From positions 1 to 64,000 of the forward strand of contig NZ_AWNH01000059.1 of assembly GCF_000482245.1 (NCBI RefSeq): DNA of 64,000 nucleotides. The letters run 5' to 3'. The DNA comes from Leptolyngbya sp. Heron Island J (GTDB taxonomy: Bacteria; Cyanobacteriota; Cyanobacteriia; Phormidesmidales; Phormidesmidaceae). The notes under the pieces are model-generated. The model saw only the letters and a list, made by a program, of their open reading frames with translations, was not told the origin of the DNA and did not search any database. Both the position numbers and the translations under genes were made by a program. The first letter of the stretch is position 1, and each line of letters opens with the position of its first letter. Shown piece by piece: positions 7,863 through 15,643 of this stretch.

Positions 7863-9092
7863 ATGGGATTTAACACTCTTGAAAATGCCAAGATGGCCTT
7901 TAAAACCCTGGCAGCTAATAAATTACAAAGTAGTCTCACCATGCTAGGGATTATCATCGGCAACGCATCTGTCATTGCCATGGTGGCCGCAGGAGAAGCC
8001 GCACAAGGATTTGTCACGGCACAATTTGAATCCCTAGGCACCAACCTATTGTTTATTACTCCCGGTGATGCCCAACGAGGACCGCTCGCTGGCACAGCCC
8101 AGGCAGATACCCTGACATTAGCGGATGCCGAGGCCATTACCCAAGAAGTGTCAGCCGTTAGTGCGATCTCGCCTCAAAAAAATACACGGTTACGCATTAC
8201 GCAGGGGGCAGCCGAGACTCAGGCCAACATCACGGGAACAACGTCAGACTACTCAGTGGTTCGGGATATCCAGATGGCCCAAGGACAGTTCTTGAGTCCG
8301 ATTGATCTCCAAACTAATTCACGGGTAGCTGTTCTGGGGAGTGAAACCGCTCACACATTGTTTGGAAACCAAGATTCGGTAGGGCGCAAAATTCGCATTA
8401 GTAATCTGAGCTTTACGGTCAGCGGCGTTGTGGCAGAGCGCGGTTCCTCCTTTGGCCAAAACCAGGATGAGGCTGTTTACATTCCGATTAATGTGATGGT
8501 GAGTCAGCTAACGGGACAAGAGACCGGCAAAATCAGTCCAACCGTGCAGGTGATTGCAGTATCTCTGGAAAGCTCAGACGCGACAAATGCAGCCATGTAT
8601 CAAATCAGAAATCTGTTGCGTCTGCGCCATAATATTTTGCAAGGAGACGACGACTTTGCGGTACAAAGTCAGCAGGAATTGTTGGAAAGGTCTAGCAGCA
8701 TCACGGATATTCTGGTTCTTGTTTTGGGGTTTACCGCCGGTATCTCCCTGTTGGTGGGGGGGATCGGCATCATGAATATCATGCTGGTTTCAGTGACGGA
8801 ACGCACGGGGGAGATTGGACTCCGTAAAGCAATCGGGGCAACCGGGACAGATATTTTGGCCCAGTTCACCATTGAAGCTGTCATCTTGGCAGCAACGGGC
8901 GGCGTGATTGGGATTGGTCTAGGGCTAGTCGGTGTGGTGGGACTCACCTTGTTCAGTCCTTTGGAAGCGGCAGTCAGCCTGAGCGCCATTATGGTTTCGT
9001 TTACTGTGTCGGGCAGTATTGGGTTGATTTTTGGCATTACGCCTGCCCAAAGAGCGGCCAATCTCGATCCGATTGTGGCCCTGCGGAGTTAG
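7863..9092 (+). CDS. MacB/DevC-type ABC transporter permease
   Basis: This 409-residue FtsX-type permease has an N-terminal membrane helix (around LQSSLTMLGIIIGNASVIAM). A large periplasmic domain of about 220 residues follows (about 45-265, MacB_PCD-like). Three C-terminal helices follow, the first around DILVLVLGFTAGISLLVGG. The second carries the family motif GIMNIMLVSVTERTGEIGLR. This is a mechanotransmission-type exporter rather than an importer. It lacks a fused ATPase; the separate ATPase gene lies downstream at 9421. The intervening 328 bp contain a 242-bp inverted-repeat element, which probably entered the operon later and may alter expression of the ATPase. Confidence 0.85.
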   Translation: MGFNTLENAKMAFKTLAANKLQSSLTMLGIIIGNASVIAMVAAGEAAQGFVTAQFESLGTNLLFITPGDAQRGPLAGTAQADTLTLADAEAITQEVSAVSAISPQKNTRLRITQGAAETQANITGTTSDYSVVRDIQMAQGQFLSPIDLQTNSRVAVLGSETAHTLFGNQDSVGRKIRISNLSFTVSGVVAERGSSFGQNQDEAVYIPINVMVSQLTGQETGKISPTVQVIAVSLESSDATNAAMYQIRNLLRLRHNILQGDDDFAVQSQQELLERSSSITDILVLVLGFTAGISLLVGGIGIMNIMLVSVTERTGEIGLRKAIGATGTDILAQFTIEAVILAATGGVIGIGLGLVGVVGLTLFSPLEAAVSLSAIMVSFTVSGSIGLIFGITPAQRAANLDPIVALRS

Positions 9093-9130
9093 GTCAGTTC
9101 AATGTTATGCAATTGTGGCGTAGGATGTCC

Positions 9131-9372
9131 TCCCCTTCGTAAGGCTACCGTATACACACAAGTCGAAGAATGACTCAAGATGTCGAGCCCACTCTGCGAG
9201 AAGAGCAAAGCTCTACATCCCCCAATCCCTTCTCCCTGGAGGAGAAGGGGAGCTAGTCTCAAAGTCCTTCTCCCTGGGGGAGAAGGATTTAGGATGAGGG
9301 CTAATGCAGAACATGGAGCTGATTTCCAGTAGATCTCCTAGATGTGTATACACCGTAGCCTTCGTAAGGGGA
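9131..9372. mobile_element. MITE-like fold-back element, copy 1 (242 bp)
   Basis: The ends are imperfect inverted repeats of about 30 bp. The left end starts TCCCCTTCGTAAGGCTAC. The reverse complement of the right end starts TCCCCTTACGAAGGCTAC, and both continue into a GTATACACA-like run. The interior holds a CCTTCTCCCT/GGGGAGAAGG hairpin. No coding capacity is seen. A diverged second copy lies at 12868-13126. It sits between the permease and ATPase genes of the exporter. Any small reading frames inside are by-products. Confidence 0.75.
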
Positions 9373-9420
9373 ACCACATATCGCCAAGACTCTGAACATC
9401 GAACAAAGCTAGCAAATCCT

Positions 9421-10137
9421 ATGAACCATCTTATTCAACTCCAAAACATATCTAAAATCTATGGCGTGGGTGACCTTCAGGTTTATGCCTTAAAATCTGT
9501 CGATCTGGCCATTAATCCAGGAGACTATTGCGCCATTATGGGACCTTCTGGATCGGGCAAGTCAACAATGATGAATATGATTGGTTGTCTTGATCGCCCT
9601 ACCCAGGGAGATTATTGGTTAGATGGTGAGGAGATCAGCCACTTAGACCCTAAGCAATTAGCTGGCATTCGTAATCGCAAAATTGGCTTTATTTTTCAAC
9701 AGTTTCATTTGCTCCACCAGCTTACAGCGGTGGAGAATGTCGTTTTGCCCATGATTTATGCTGGGATCCCCGCTAGTGAACGAGAGTCTCGCGCCATTGC
9801 AGCACTGCAGCGGGTAGGGCTGGGAGATAGGCTAGCCAATCGTCCCAGTCAACTGTCTGGTGGACAACAGCAGCGGGTTGCGATCGCTCGCGCCATTGTC
9901 AATCAACCCAAATTACTCCTGGCTGATGAACCGACAGGAGCCCTAGACTCCCAAATGAGCCAGGAAATTATGGATATTTTTGCCGAGCTGAACCAGCAGG
10001 GAATGACCCTGGTGATGGTCACCCACGATCCAGAAGTTGCCCAACGCTGTCGACGGACAATTACCTTTCGAGATGGAAGTGTTTTACATGACTCGCAAGA
10101 TCAGACATCTCGCTACCCGGAAGAGTTACCCGCTTAG
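9421..10137 (+). CDS. MacB/LolD/DevA-type ABC transporter ATPase
   Basis: This 238-residue ATPase has the Walker A motif GPSGSGKS (about residues 41-48), the Q-loop FIFQQFH, the signature LSGGQQQR, Walker B LLLADEPTGALD and the switch His in VMVTHDP. The sequence class (short domain, ADEPTGALD) is that of LolD/MacB-type exporters, matching the adaptor and permease upstream. I place the start at the ATG beginning MNHLIQLQN. The frame is open further upstream, to 9304, but only because it runs through the MITE-like element. It powers the exporter by ATP hydrolysis on the cytoplasmic side. Confidence 0.88.
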   Translation: MNHLIQLQNISKIYGVGDLQVYALKSVDLAINPGDYCAIMGPSGSGKSTMMNMIGCLDRPTQGDYWLDGEEISHLDPKQLAGIRNRKIGFIFQQFHLLHQLTAVENVVLPMIYAGIPASERESRAIAALQRVGLGDRLANRPSQLSGGQQQRVAIARAIVNQPKLLLADEPTGALDSQMSQEIMDIFAELNQQGMTLVMVTHDPEVAQRCRRTITFRDGSVLHDSQDQTSRYPEELPA

Positions 10138-10372
10138 CCTGTATAAATCTGTAATGAACAATGGGTGGCCTCTGGAAAAGAAGCCTGTCATCATTGTGGC
10201 AGTTTAGCTGTAGAGGCAATCGCCTGCTGGCAATTTCCTGATGGTTAAAGCTGATCTTGAACCATGGATACAACACTATTGCCACTGGCACAACACTACG
10301 AGGGCACTGTGAAATGCCCCCATTCCTCCTGGAAACTATATAAGGACTTGGTTCCTAGACAGATGTAGTAGG

Positions 10373-10503
10373 ACCTAACATGATGTATCAGCGGCTCAGG
10401 CAGTCAATAATGATGAAGTTTATTTGGAAGACACATATTCGAATGGTCGATACCTCAAAACTCATGCACGATTCCCTGAGCCCACTGCACATACATGTTA
10501 GGT
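10373..10503 (-). repeat. attC-like recombination site (131 bp)
   Basis: The ends are ACCTAAC (10373-10379) and GTTAGGT (10497-10503), both exact fits to RYYYAAC and GTTRRRY. The left arm continues ATGATGTATCAGCGGCTCAGG. The reverse complement of the right arm reads ATGTATGTGCAGTGGGCTCAGG. The arms therefore pair over about 27 positions, with an unpaired G in CAGYGG(G)CTCAGG and one or two other bulges. This is the best-formed attC candidate in the window. It lies 43 bp beyond the stop of the small minus-strand gene at 10547-10876, where a cassette's attC belongs. Confidence 0.72.
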
Positions 10504-10546
10504 CAAACGCCTAAGACTGTTCGTTTTGGCCTGATCGATTTATTCT

Positions 10547-10876
10547 TTACGCTGCACCAGAAGAGTCTGCCTTTTCTTTAATGCGCAAAGCAGCGAATGA
10601 GGTCGGAACACCACTTTGTAGCATATAGAAGCAACCGGTTAGACCAGTAAAGGTAGTTTGGATGCCAGTAATGGATTCACTAGCAAGATTCCCAGCATAG
10701 GTAGTCTCCGAATTATTGAAAGTGAATAAGAACATGCCAGCCACCTGGACCCACAGGCCACTATAGCCCTCTCCACTAGTCCAGGTTCCATCAGCTTTAA
10801 TGTCCATCGTTGTAGAGCTATAACTACCATCACAGTTCCAATCGTAGAATTGAGTCCAACTGCCAGTAACAGCCAT
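10547..10876 (-). CDS. small beta-rich protein, unknown
   Basis: This 109-residue protein has alternating hydrophobic and Gly/Thr/Ser-rich segments and several WxxF/Y-like repeats (GSWTQFYDWNCDG, GTWTSGEG, GLWVQVAGMFLFTF). This is typical of an all-beta fold such as a small barrel. Two Cys (in DWNCDG and TGCFYM) might pair. There is no signal peptide. I recall similar short orphan proteins in cyanobacteria but no named function. A good ribosome-binding site (AAGGAGAAAGG) stands before the ATG at 10876. A well-formed attC-like site lies downstream, so this looks like a gene cassette. Confidence 0.55.
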   Translation of the reverse strand: MAVTGSWTQFYDWNCDGSYSSTTMDIKADGTWTSGEGYSGLWVQVAGMFLFTFNNSETTYAGNLASESITGIQTTFTGLTGCFYMLQSGVPTSFAALRIKEKADSSGAA

Positions 10877-11032
10877 GACCTTTCTCCTTTTCTCGACTTG
10901 AGTATTTGAATCTTTTTCGTTACTTCATCAGACTCTCAAAAGGACACACCTTTATCAATTGCCTGATTTTCACTATTGATAAACTAAACCCTTATTTTCT
11001 AACTTTTGGCCAGAAAGATGAGGATCTTATGA

Positions 11033-11389
11033 TGACCACACTTTAATCAGATATACTACATTTTAATAATTCATCTATCTTGGTTCAGTACCCTTGGGGG
11101 TACTTGGACGATGCGCTCATGTTCAATATTGGCTGTTTAAGCAGCAAGGATTTAAAGCAGAGCCATGGCAGGGAGTTTAGCCGCTCTACTCTAATATACA
11201 TGCGGCTTCTATTAAGTGTTCTCTAGATGACTGGTCGAGATCGTAGAAGATATGAGCAAACGCGATCGCAGCCTAACAACTGTTGCGCCGGAGCGAACGA
11301 ATTAAAAAATCTGGAGACTGTGCAAAAATATTAAACATCGCCCGATGAACCGGCTATGATTTGTTCTTGCTGAAGATGAGGAGAAAATT
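11033..11389. other. intergenic spacer with a degenerate attC-like repeat
   Basis: No gene is seen. GCCTAAC at 11271-11277 is an exact attC end. The opposite end (GTTCTTG, 11363-11369) is not. Inner arms share AACAA and GCCGG in matching order, so 11271-11369 could be a decayed attC. The left 19 bp (11262-11280) are the exact inverse of 3410-3428. Confidence 0.35.
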
Positions 11390-12622
11390 TTGATACAGTT
11401 AGATTCAAAATTTATCAGAAGTCAATTTCCGGCCTTTGCAGAACCATCACTCAACGGATGGGGCTTTTTCGAAAATGCAGGTGGCTCCTATACCTGTCAA
11501 CAAGTAATTTCCCGTCTAAACAACTACTATACCCAGACCAAAGTTCAACCCTATTACAATTATCCAGCAGCACAAAAAGCCGGTGCCGCCATGGATGAAT
11601 CCTATCGCCAACTGGCCGCTTACCTCAATGTCAGGGAAGAGGACGTCCATTTCGGTCCATCAACCACTCAGAATCTCTATGTTCTAGCCCATGCCTTCCG
11701 AGAGCTTTGGAACATAGGAGACGAAATCATCCTATCCAACCAAGATCACGAGGCCAATGCCGGATTTTGGCGACGCCTTGAAAAAACAGGCATCGTCATC
11801 AAAGAATGGCGCGTTGATCCTGAGACAGGCAGGCTGAATCCGGATGATCTAGATGCCATGCTATCCAACAAAACCAAGCTACTGGCATTCCCCCATTGTT
11901 CCAATATCATTGGCCATACCAACCCAGTGGCTGAGATCGTCTCAAAGGCAAAGACGGCCAACGTCTGCGTAGTTGTCGACGGAGTGGCCCATGCGCCCCA
12001 TGGATTGCCGGATATTGACTCACTGGGAGTAGATATTTATCTATTTTCCCTTTACAAGACATGGGGACCACATCTTGGACTCATGACCATTAAGAAAGAG
12101 ATTATGGATACGTTGCCCAACCAAAGCCATTTCTTTCATAAACACAGTATCCGAAAAAAGATACTACCGGCTGGGCCGGACCACGCCCAGATTGCAGCCA
12201 CTGCCGGTGTAGCCCAGTATTTGGATACGGTTTATGAACACCATTTTTCTGAAACAGTTGACCCGGCAGAAAAGGGAAGACGTCTTAAAAAACTGTTCCA
12301 GGATCATGAAAAAAGCCTGCTGCAACCTCTGCTAGAATGGCTGCGACAGCGCGACGATATTTACATTGTTGGCCCCGATGATCCAGCATTGCGAGCGCCA
12401 ACAGTATCTGTCGTACCAAAGAAGAAATCAATTGATGAGATTTGTGCGGTACTGGCCACAAAGAAACTGATGGTAGGGCAGGGAAGTTTTTATAGTGTTC
12501 GCCCGTTAATGGGTATGAATATTCCCATTGACCCTGGTGTTCTACGACTATCATTCCTCCATTACACAATTGAGGATGAGATCGCTCAGCTAATTGACGG
12601 ACTTGCAGCTGCTCTGGATTAA
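11390..12622 (+). CDS. aminotransferase class V / cysteine desulfurase-like PLP enzyme
   Basis: This 410-residue fold-type I pyridoxal-phosphate enzyme has class-V features: GFFENAGGSYTC near the N-terminus, HFGPSTTQNLYVLA for phosphate binding, and VVVDGVAHAPHGLPDIDSLG with the cofactor Asp. The presumed Schiff-base Lys is in YLFSLYKTWGPHLG. The class covers cysteine desulfurases, isopenicillin epimerase-like and kynureninase-like proteins; no desulfurase Cys loop is obvious. It may therefore act as an aminotransferase or lyase on an unknown substrate. The start is TTG at 11390 with GAGGAG eight bases before it; no better ATG keeps the N-terminus. It stands alone, with a MITE-like element downstream. 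Confidence 0.75.
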   Translation: MIQLDSKFIRSQFPAFAEPSLNGWGFFENAGGSYTCQQVISRLNNYYTQTKVQPYYNYPAAQKAGAAMDESYRQLAAYLNVREEDVHFGPSTTQNLYVLAHAFRELWNIGDEIILSNQDHEANAGFWRRLEKTGIVIKEWRVDPETGRLNPDDLDAMLSNKTKLLAFPHCSNIIGHTNPVAEIVSKAKTANVCVVVDGVAHAPHGLPDIDSLGVDIYLFSLYKTWGPHLGLMTIKKEIMDTLPNQSHFFHKHSIRKKILPAGPDHAQIAATAGVAQYLDTVYEHHFSETVDPAEKGRRLKKLFQDHEKSLLQPLLEWLRQRDDIYIVGPDDPALRAPTVSVVPKKKSIDEICAVLATKKLMVGQGSFYSVRPLMGMNIPIDPGVLRLSFLHYTIEDEIAQLIDGLAAALD

Positions 12623-12867
12623 TACGCTCAATCTTGTCGAGATGATTTCGTTCCTGCCACCTAAGACAGGCGGTCTCACTAGGAGTATTGTCCTACTGCA
12701 AGGCCGCTAAAATTAGGACTTGCGTGACTGGGCAGACTCAATTCCGCAATGATAGATTAGCAATTATTGCAAGCCCTGTTCACTTGAAAGCCTGACGGTG
12801 CATACATATATTAAGTTATGCAAAATGGTCAAAGTCTTTTTGGTTCCAGATGCCATTCGCCCAGGAT

Positions 12868-13126
12868 TCCCCTTGGTAAGGCTACCGTGTACATACAAGT
12901 CGAAGAATGACTCAAGATATCGAGCCCACTCTGCGAGAAGAGCAAAGCTCTACATCCCCCAACCCCTCTTCTCTCTGAGGGAGAAGGGAAGTTATTCTCA
13001 AAGTCCTTCTCCCTGGGGGAGAAGGATTTAGGATGTAGACGCCTGAGCGGCTTCTCGTAGAGTGGGCTAATGCAGAGCATGGAGCTGATTTCAAGTAGAT
13101 CTCACAGATGTGTATACACCGTAGCC
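12868..13126. mobile_element. MITE-like fold-back element, copy 2 (259 bp)
   Basis: It is colinear with the element at 9131-9372 and has the same GGCTACCGTGTAC.../...TGTATACACCGTAGCC ends. This copy keeps an internal inverted repeat lost from copy 1. The segment at 12923-12940 (AGCCCACTCTGCGAGAAG) pairs with 13051-13068 at 17 of 18 positions. TCTACATCC pairs with GGATGTAGA, and the CCTTCTCCCT/GGGGAGAAGG hairpin is at the heart. The whole element could fold into one long nested hairpin. It lies 41 bp before the histidine kinase gene and may carry or disturb that promoter. Confidence 0.75.
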
Positions 13127-13167
13127 TACAAACCAGAGCAAACCCTTGTGTTAAGAGTCAAAGCTAA

Positions 13168-14478
13168 ATGCTACTAAATCCACCCTCCCGACTATCTCAA
13201 AATTACACAGCTGCCAGACCCTTGCGCTTACTGCTGCATATTGAGTGGATTTTACTCAGTATGGGGGTTCTGGTGATCATTACGGCAATGATTTTCCATC
13301 GGTCATTTCAGGTTACCTGGTTAGAACTGGTCTTGTTTGGTTTAATTGGCACCATGGGGCTATATCTACCGTTGGCTCAGCTCCGGGCCAAGATTCTCTA
13401 CACTGCGGCCGAGCTCAGCCTCTTTGGGATTTTAGTTATACGTTGTCTCGATAATCCCTTGATGATGCGAATTATCCCGCTACTGGGATTAGTCGTCATC
13501 ATCCGCAGCTGTCAGCTCTTTCACACCCGAGGGCGACTGGTGGTGGCAGGCATCACGTTTGGCTCACACTTATTCGTATCACTAACATTAGGCCAGACTG
13601 CTATTAGTCGAAATCTATCCCGGCTGATGTCGACGCCTGCAGCCTGGCAAGTCAGCGTGTTGCAGACCAATGCCATCATTCTCTTTACCCTGGCCCTACT
13701 TTTTGTCTTCTTACTGGTAGATGCCCTGCTCAATGTCCATAGCAATCAACAAAAGCTGGAGATTGCTCACGTTCAGCTACAGCAATATGCGCTGCAGGTG
13801 GAAGGTCAAGCCGCTTTACAAGAACGCAATCGCATTGCCCGCGAAATCCATGACTCCCTGGGTCATTCCCTGACAGCTCAAACCATCTTGCTAGAAAATG
13901 TCCTGCTATTTTGGGAGCAAGATATCGAGCAGGCGAAATCTTATCTGCTGAAAGCCAAAGATTCATCTTATCAGGCCCTTAAAGATGTTTCACGAGCCGT
14001 TGCCGCTCTGCGCGACTCTCCTCAACCTGATAAACCTTTGCAGGCTGCGATTATCGAATTGGTTAATAAGGTCTGTCAATCTACTGCTATGAGCCAAGTG
14101 TGTGAAATTAATATCACCACGTCGCTGTCTGATGAACTCACCATGGCCGCCTACCGAATTGTGCAAGAAGCACTCACTAATGTTGTGAAACATGCTCAAG
14201 CTAACCAGCTATCTGTGCAGCTGTGCACCAAACCGCAGAGTCTCTATGTGCAAGTGCTGGACAATGGTAAGGGGTTTGACCCCAGCAAAAATACGACGGG
14301 GTTTGGCTTAGGAGGAATGAAAGAACGGGCGATCGCACTGGGTGGAACCTGTCAAATCTGGAGTGCGCCTGGAGCTGGCTGTCGCATTAGTGTGATTTTG
14401 CCCCTCTCCAATGTCGTAGGGACGTTGCCCGTAGGGGCATTGCCGACAATGCCCCTACGGGCTGATGGAGACATCTAA
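13168..14478 (+). CDS. NarL-type (HisKA_3) sensor histidine kinase
   Basis: This 436-residue kinase has an N-terminal membrane part of about five or six helices (residues about 20-195) and a short coiled coil. The phosphoacceptor helix is RNRIAREIHDSLGHSL, with His228. The HATPase_c domain shows the N box VQEALTNVVKHA and the G1 motif DNGKGFDP, followed by GFGLGGMKERA. It would autophosphorylate and pass phosphate to the response regulator encoded directly downstream. No separate sensor domain is seen, so the membrane segment probably senses. The last ~20 residues are encoded by an inserted palindromic repeat (14428-14461), giving an odd low-complexity tail (GTLPVGALPTMPLRADGDI). Confidence 0.88.
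   Translation: MLLNPPSRLSQNYTAARPLRLLLHIEWILLSMGVLVIITAMIFHRSFQVTWLELVLFGLIGTMGLYLPLAQLRAKILYTAAELSLFGILVIRCLDNPLMMRIIPLLGLVVIIRSCQLFHTRGRLVVAGITFGSHLFVSLTLGQTAISRNLSRLMSTPAAWQVSVLQTNAIILFTLALLFVFLLVDALLNVHSNQQKLEIAHVQLQQYALQVEGQAALQERNRIAREIHDSLGHSLTAQTILLENVLLFWEQDIEQAKSYLLKAKDSSYQALKDVSRAVAALRDSPQPDKPLQAAIIELVNKVCQSTAMSQVCEINITTSLSDELTMAAYRIVQEALTNVVKHAQANQLSVQLCTKPQSLYVQVLDNGKGFDPSKNTTGFGLGGMKERAIALGGTCQIWSAPGAGCRISVILPLSNVVGTLPVGALPTMPLRADGDI
14428..14461. repeat. palindromic repeat inside the kinase 3' end
   Basis: The 15-bp arms CCCGTAGGGGCATTG and CAATGCCCCTACGGG pair perfectly around a 4-base loop. The core GTAGGGGC...GCCCCTAC is shared with the 56-bp palindrome at 46109-46164. The repeat adds codons to the end of the kinase gene without breaking the frame. 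Confidence 0.7.
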
Positions 14479-14491
14479 GGAGGCAACAGCG

Positions 14492-15166
14492 ATGATTCGT
14501 GTCTTACTGGTGGATGATCAAACCATTATTCGACAGGGCCTGGCCAACCTGCTGGAAAATCAACCTGATTTACAAGTAGTTGGCGATGCCGCCAATGGTC
14601 AGCAGGCGATTGATCATGTCTCAACACTCTACGGTACCCCCAAGCAACCCGATGTGATTTTAATGGATATCCGGATGCCGGTTGTGGATGGTGTGGCAGC
14701 AACAAAACAAATCTGTGCTGAGTTTCCTGAGATACAAATCCTGGTGCTCACCACATTTGACGATACTGAATACGTACGGCAGGCAATGCGTTGGGGTGCT
14801 AAAGGCTATCTGCTTAAGCAAACACCTATTCAGGAATTAGTCAGGGCTATTCGAGCCGTTGATCAGGGTTATACCCACATGGGACCTGGTCTCTTTGAAA
14901 AAACGTTAGGATCTTCCCAACCATTAGCAGACCCCTCTGTTGACGCTGCGCTTCCTGCCAAGTTGCGATCGCTTTCTCCTCGCGAACAAGAGGTACTCCA
15001 ATTGATTATTACAGGACTCAATAACCGCGAAATAGGAGAAAAACTCTTTATCTCTGAACGAACTGTGCGGAACCATGTCACCAGCATTTTGAGTCAACTC
15101 CAACTACGCGATCGCACTCAAGCAGCCTTATACGCTAGTCAATTTTGGCCCCAGAATATTCGCTAA
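14492..15166 (+). CDS. LuxR/NarL-family response regulator
   Basis: This 224-residue response regulator has a receiver domain (about 1-120) with the acidic pocket in VLLVDDQ, phosphoacceptor Asp59 in LMDIRMPV, and the conserved Lys in AKGYLLKQTP. A C-terminal LuxR-type DNA-binding helix-turn-helix follows (LSPREQEVLQLI ... NREIGEKLFISERTVRNHV). I choose the ATG at 14492 because AGGAGG (14478-14483) lies eight bases before it; the frame is open further up but overlaps the kinase. It is the partner of the kinase upstream. Target genes are unknown; the exporter operon at 6.4-10.1 kb is a nearby possibility only by position. Confidence 0.9.
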   Translation: MIRVLLVDDQTIIRQGLANLLENQPDLQVVGDAANGQQAIDHVSTLYGTPKQPDVILMDIRMPVVDGVAATKQICAEFPEIQILVLTTFDDTEYVRQAMRWGAKGYLLKQTPIQELVRAIRAVDQGYTHMGPGLFEKTLGSSQPLADPSVDAALPAKLRSLSPREQEVLQLIITGLNNREIGEKLFISERTVRNHVTSILSQLQLRDRTQAALYASQFWPQNIR

Positions 15167-15223
15167 ATGTCTTTAGCAGGCCGTAGCTAACGACTTGAAA
15201 GCATTGTTGCATATGCGAGTCCT

Positions 15224-15487
15224 TCATAGTGCAGGTGCTGCAAACATTTCTCCTGCAGACAGTTGACGTAACGTTGTTTCTTTACCGGATACCGCTATCT
15301 TTTGAACAAGGAGTTTTCCTTCAAGAACAGCATGAAACTTGGCCGTGAACCGATCGCCTTCATGAATCAAGATTTCACCTTGCTTATAAAAACTGATCTT
15401 TGCAGCATTAGCAAGCTGAGTCAGGACTTCAGGCCTAAGATTTGAAAAGACATCTATTTTTGCTAGTTGCTGAACAGTCACATACAT
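15224..15487 (-). pseudogene. truncated cyclic-nucleotide-binding protein
   Basis: This 87-residue fragment matches the first half of a small cNMP-binding (Crp-like) domain protein. It has an N-terminal helix LAKIDVFSNLRPEVLTQLA, then the beta-roll segment KQGEILIHEGDR and LEGKLLVQK. It stops abruptly at SAGEMFAAPAL, just where the phosphate-binding cassette should follow. The next codon is a stop, and no reading frame downstream continues the domain. A deletion probably removed the rest, so it should not bind a nucleotide. It lies between the response regulator and an attC-like site. Confidence 0.6.
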
Positions 15488-15553
15488 CTATTGCAATCAG
15501 GTAAGGAATTGATAGAAGTTTATAGTACAGATTAATCCATATCCTAACTAGAT

Positions 15554-15643
15554 GACTAACAAACATCGTTCACCGGGCCGCAGCAAACGATGTTGATTTC
15601 AGAACCCACGCAGCCCAAGGCTCTGGTGTAACAGATGTTAGGG
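15554..15643 (-). repeat. attC-like recombination site (90 bp)
   Basis: The ends are GACTAAC (15554-15560) and GTTAGGG (15637-15643), close to the RYYYAAC/GTTRRRY cores. The left arm ATCGTTCACCGGGCC aligns with the reverse complement of the right arm, ATCTGTTACACCAGAGCC. The right arm carries a few extra unpaired bases. A further AACATCGTT/AACGATGTT inverted repeat sits within. The right end overlaps the stop codon of the uridine-kinase-like gene, the usual attC position after a cassette gene. Confidence 0.55.

Noticed and set aside
9304-9420. N-terminal extension of the exporter ATPase
   Set aside because: The open frame runs through the right half of the MITE-like element. The family sequence begins at the ATG at 9421.
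12798-13094. Small reading frames on both strands
   Set aside because: They lie within the fold-back element 12868-13126 and reflect its inverted repeats.
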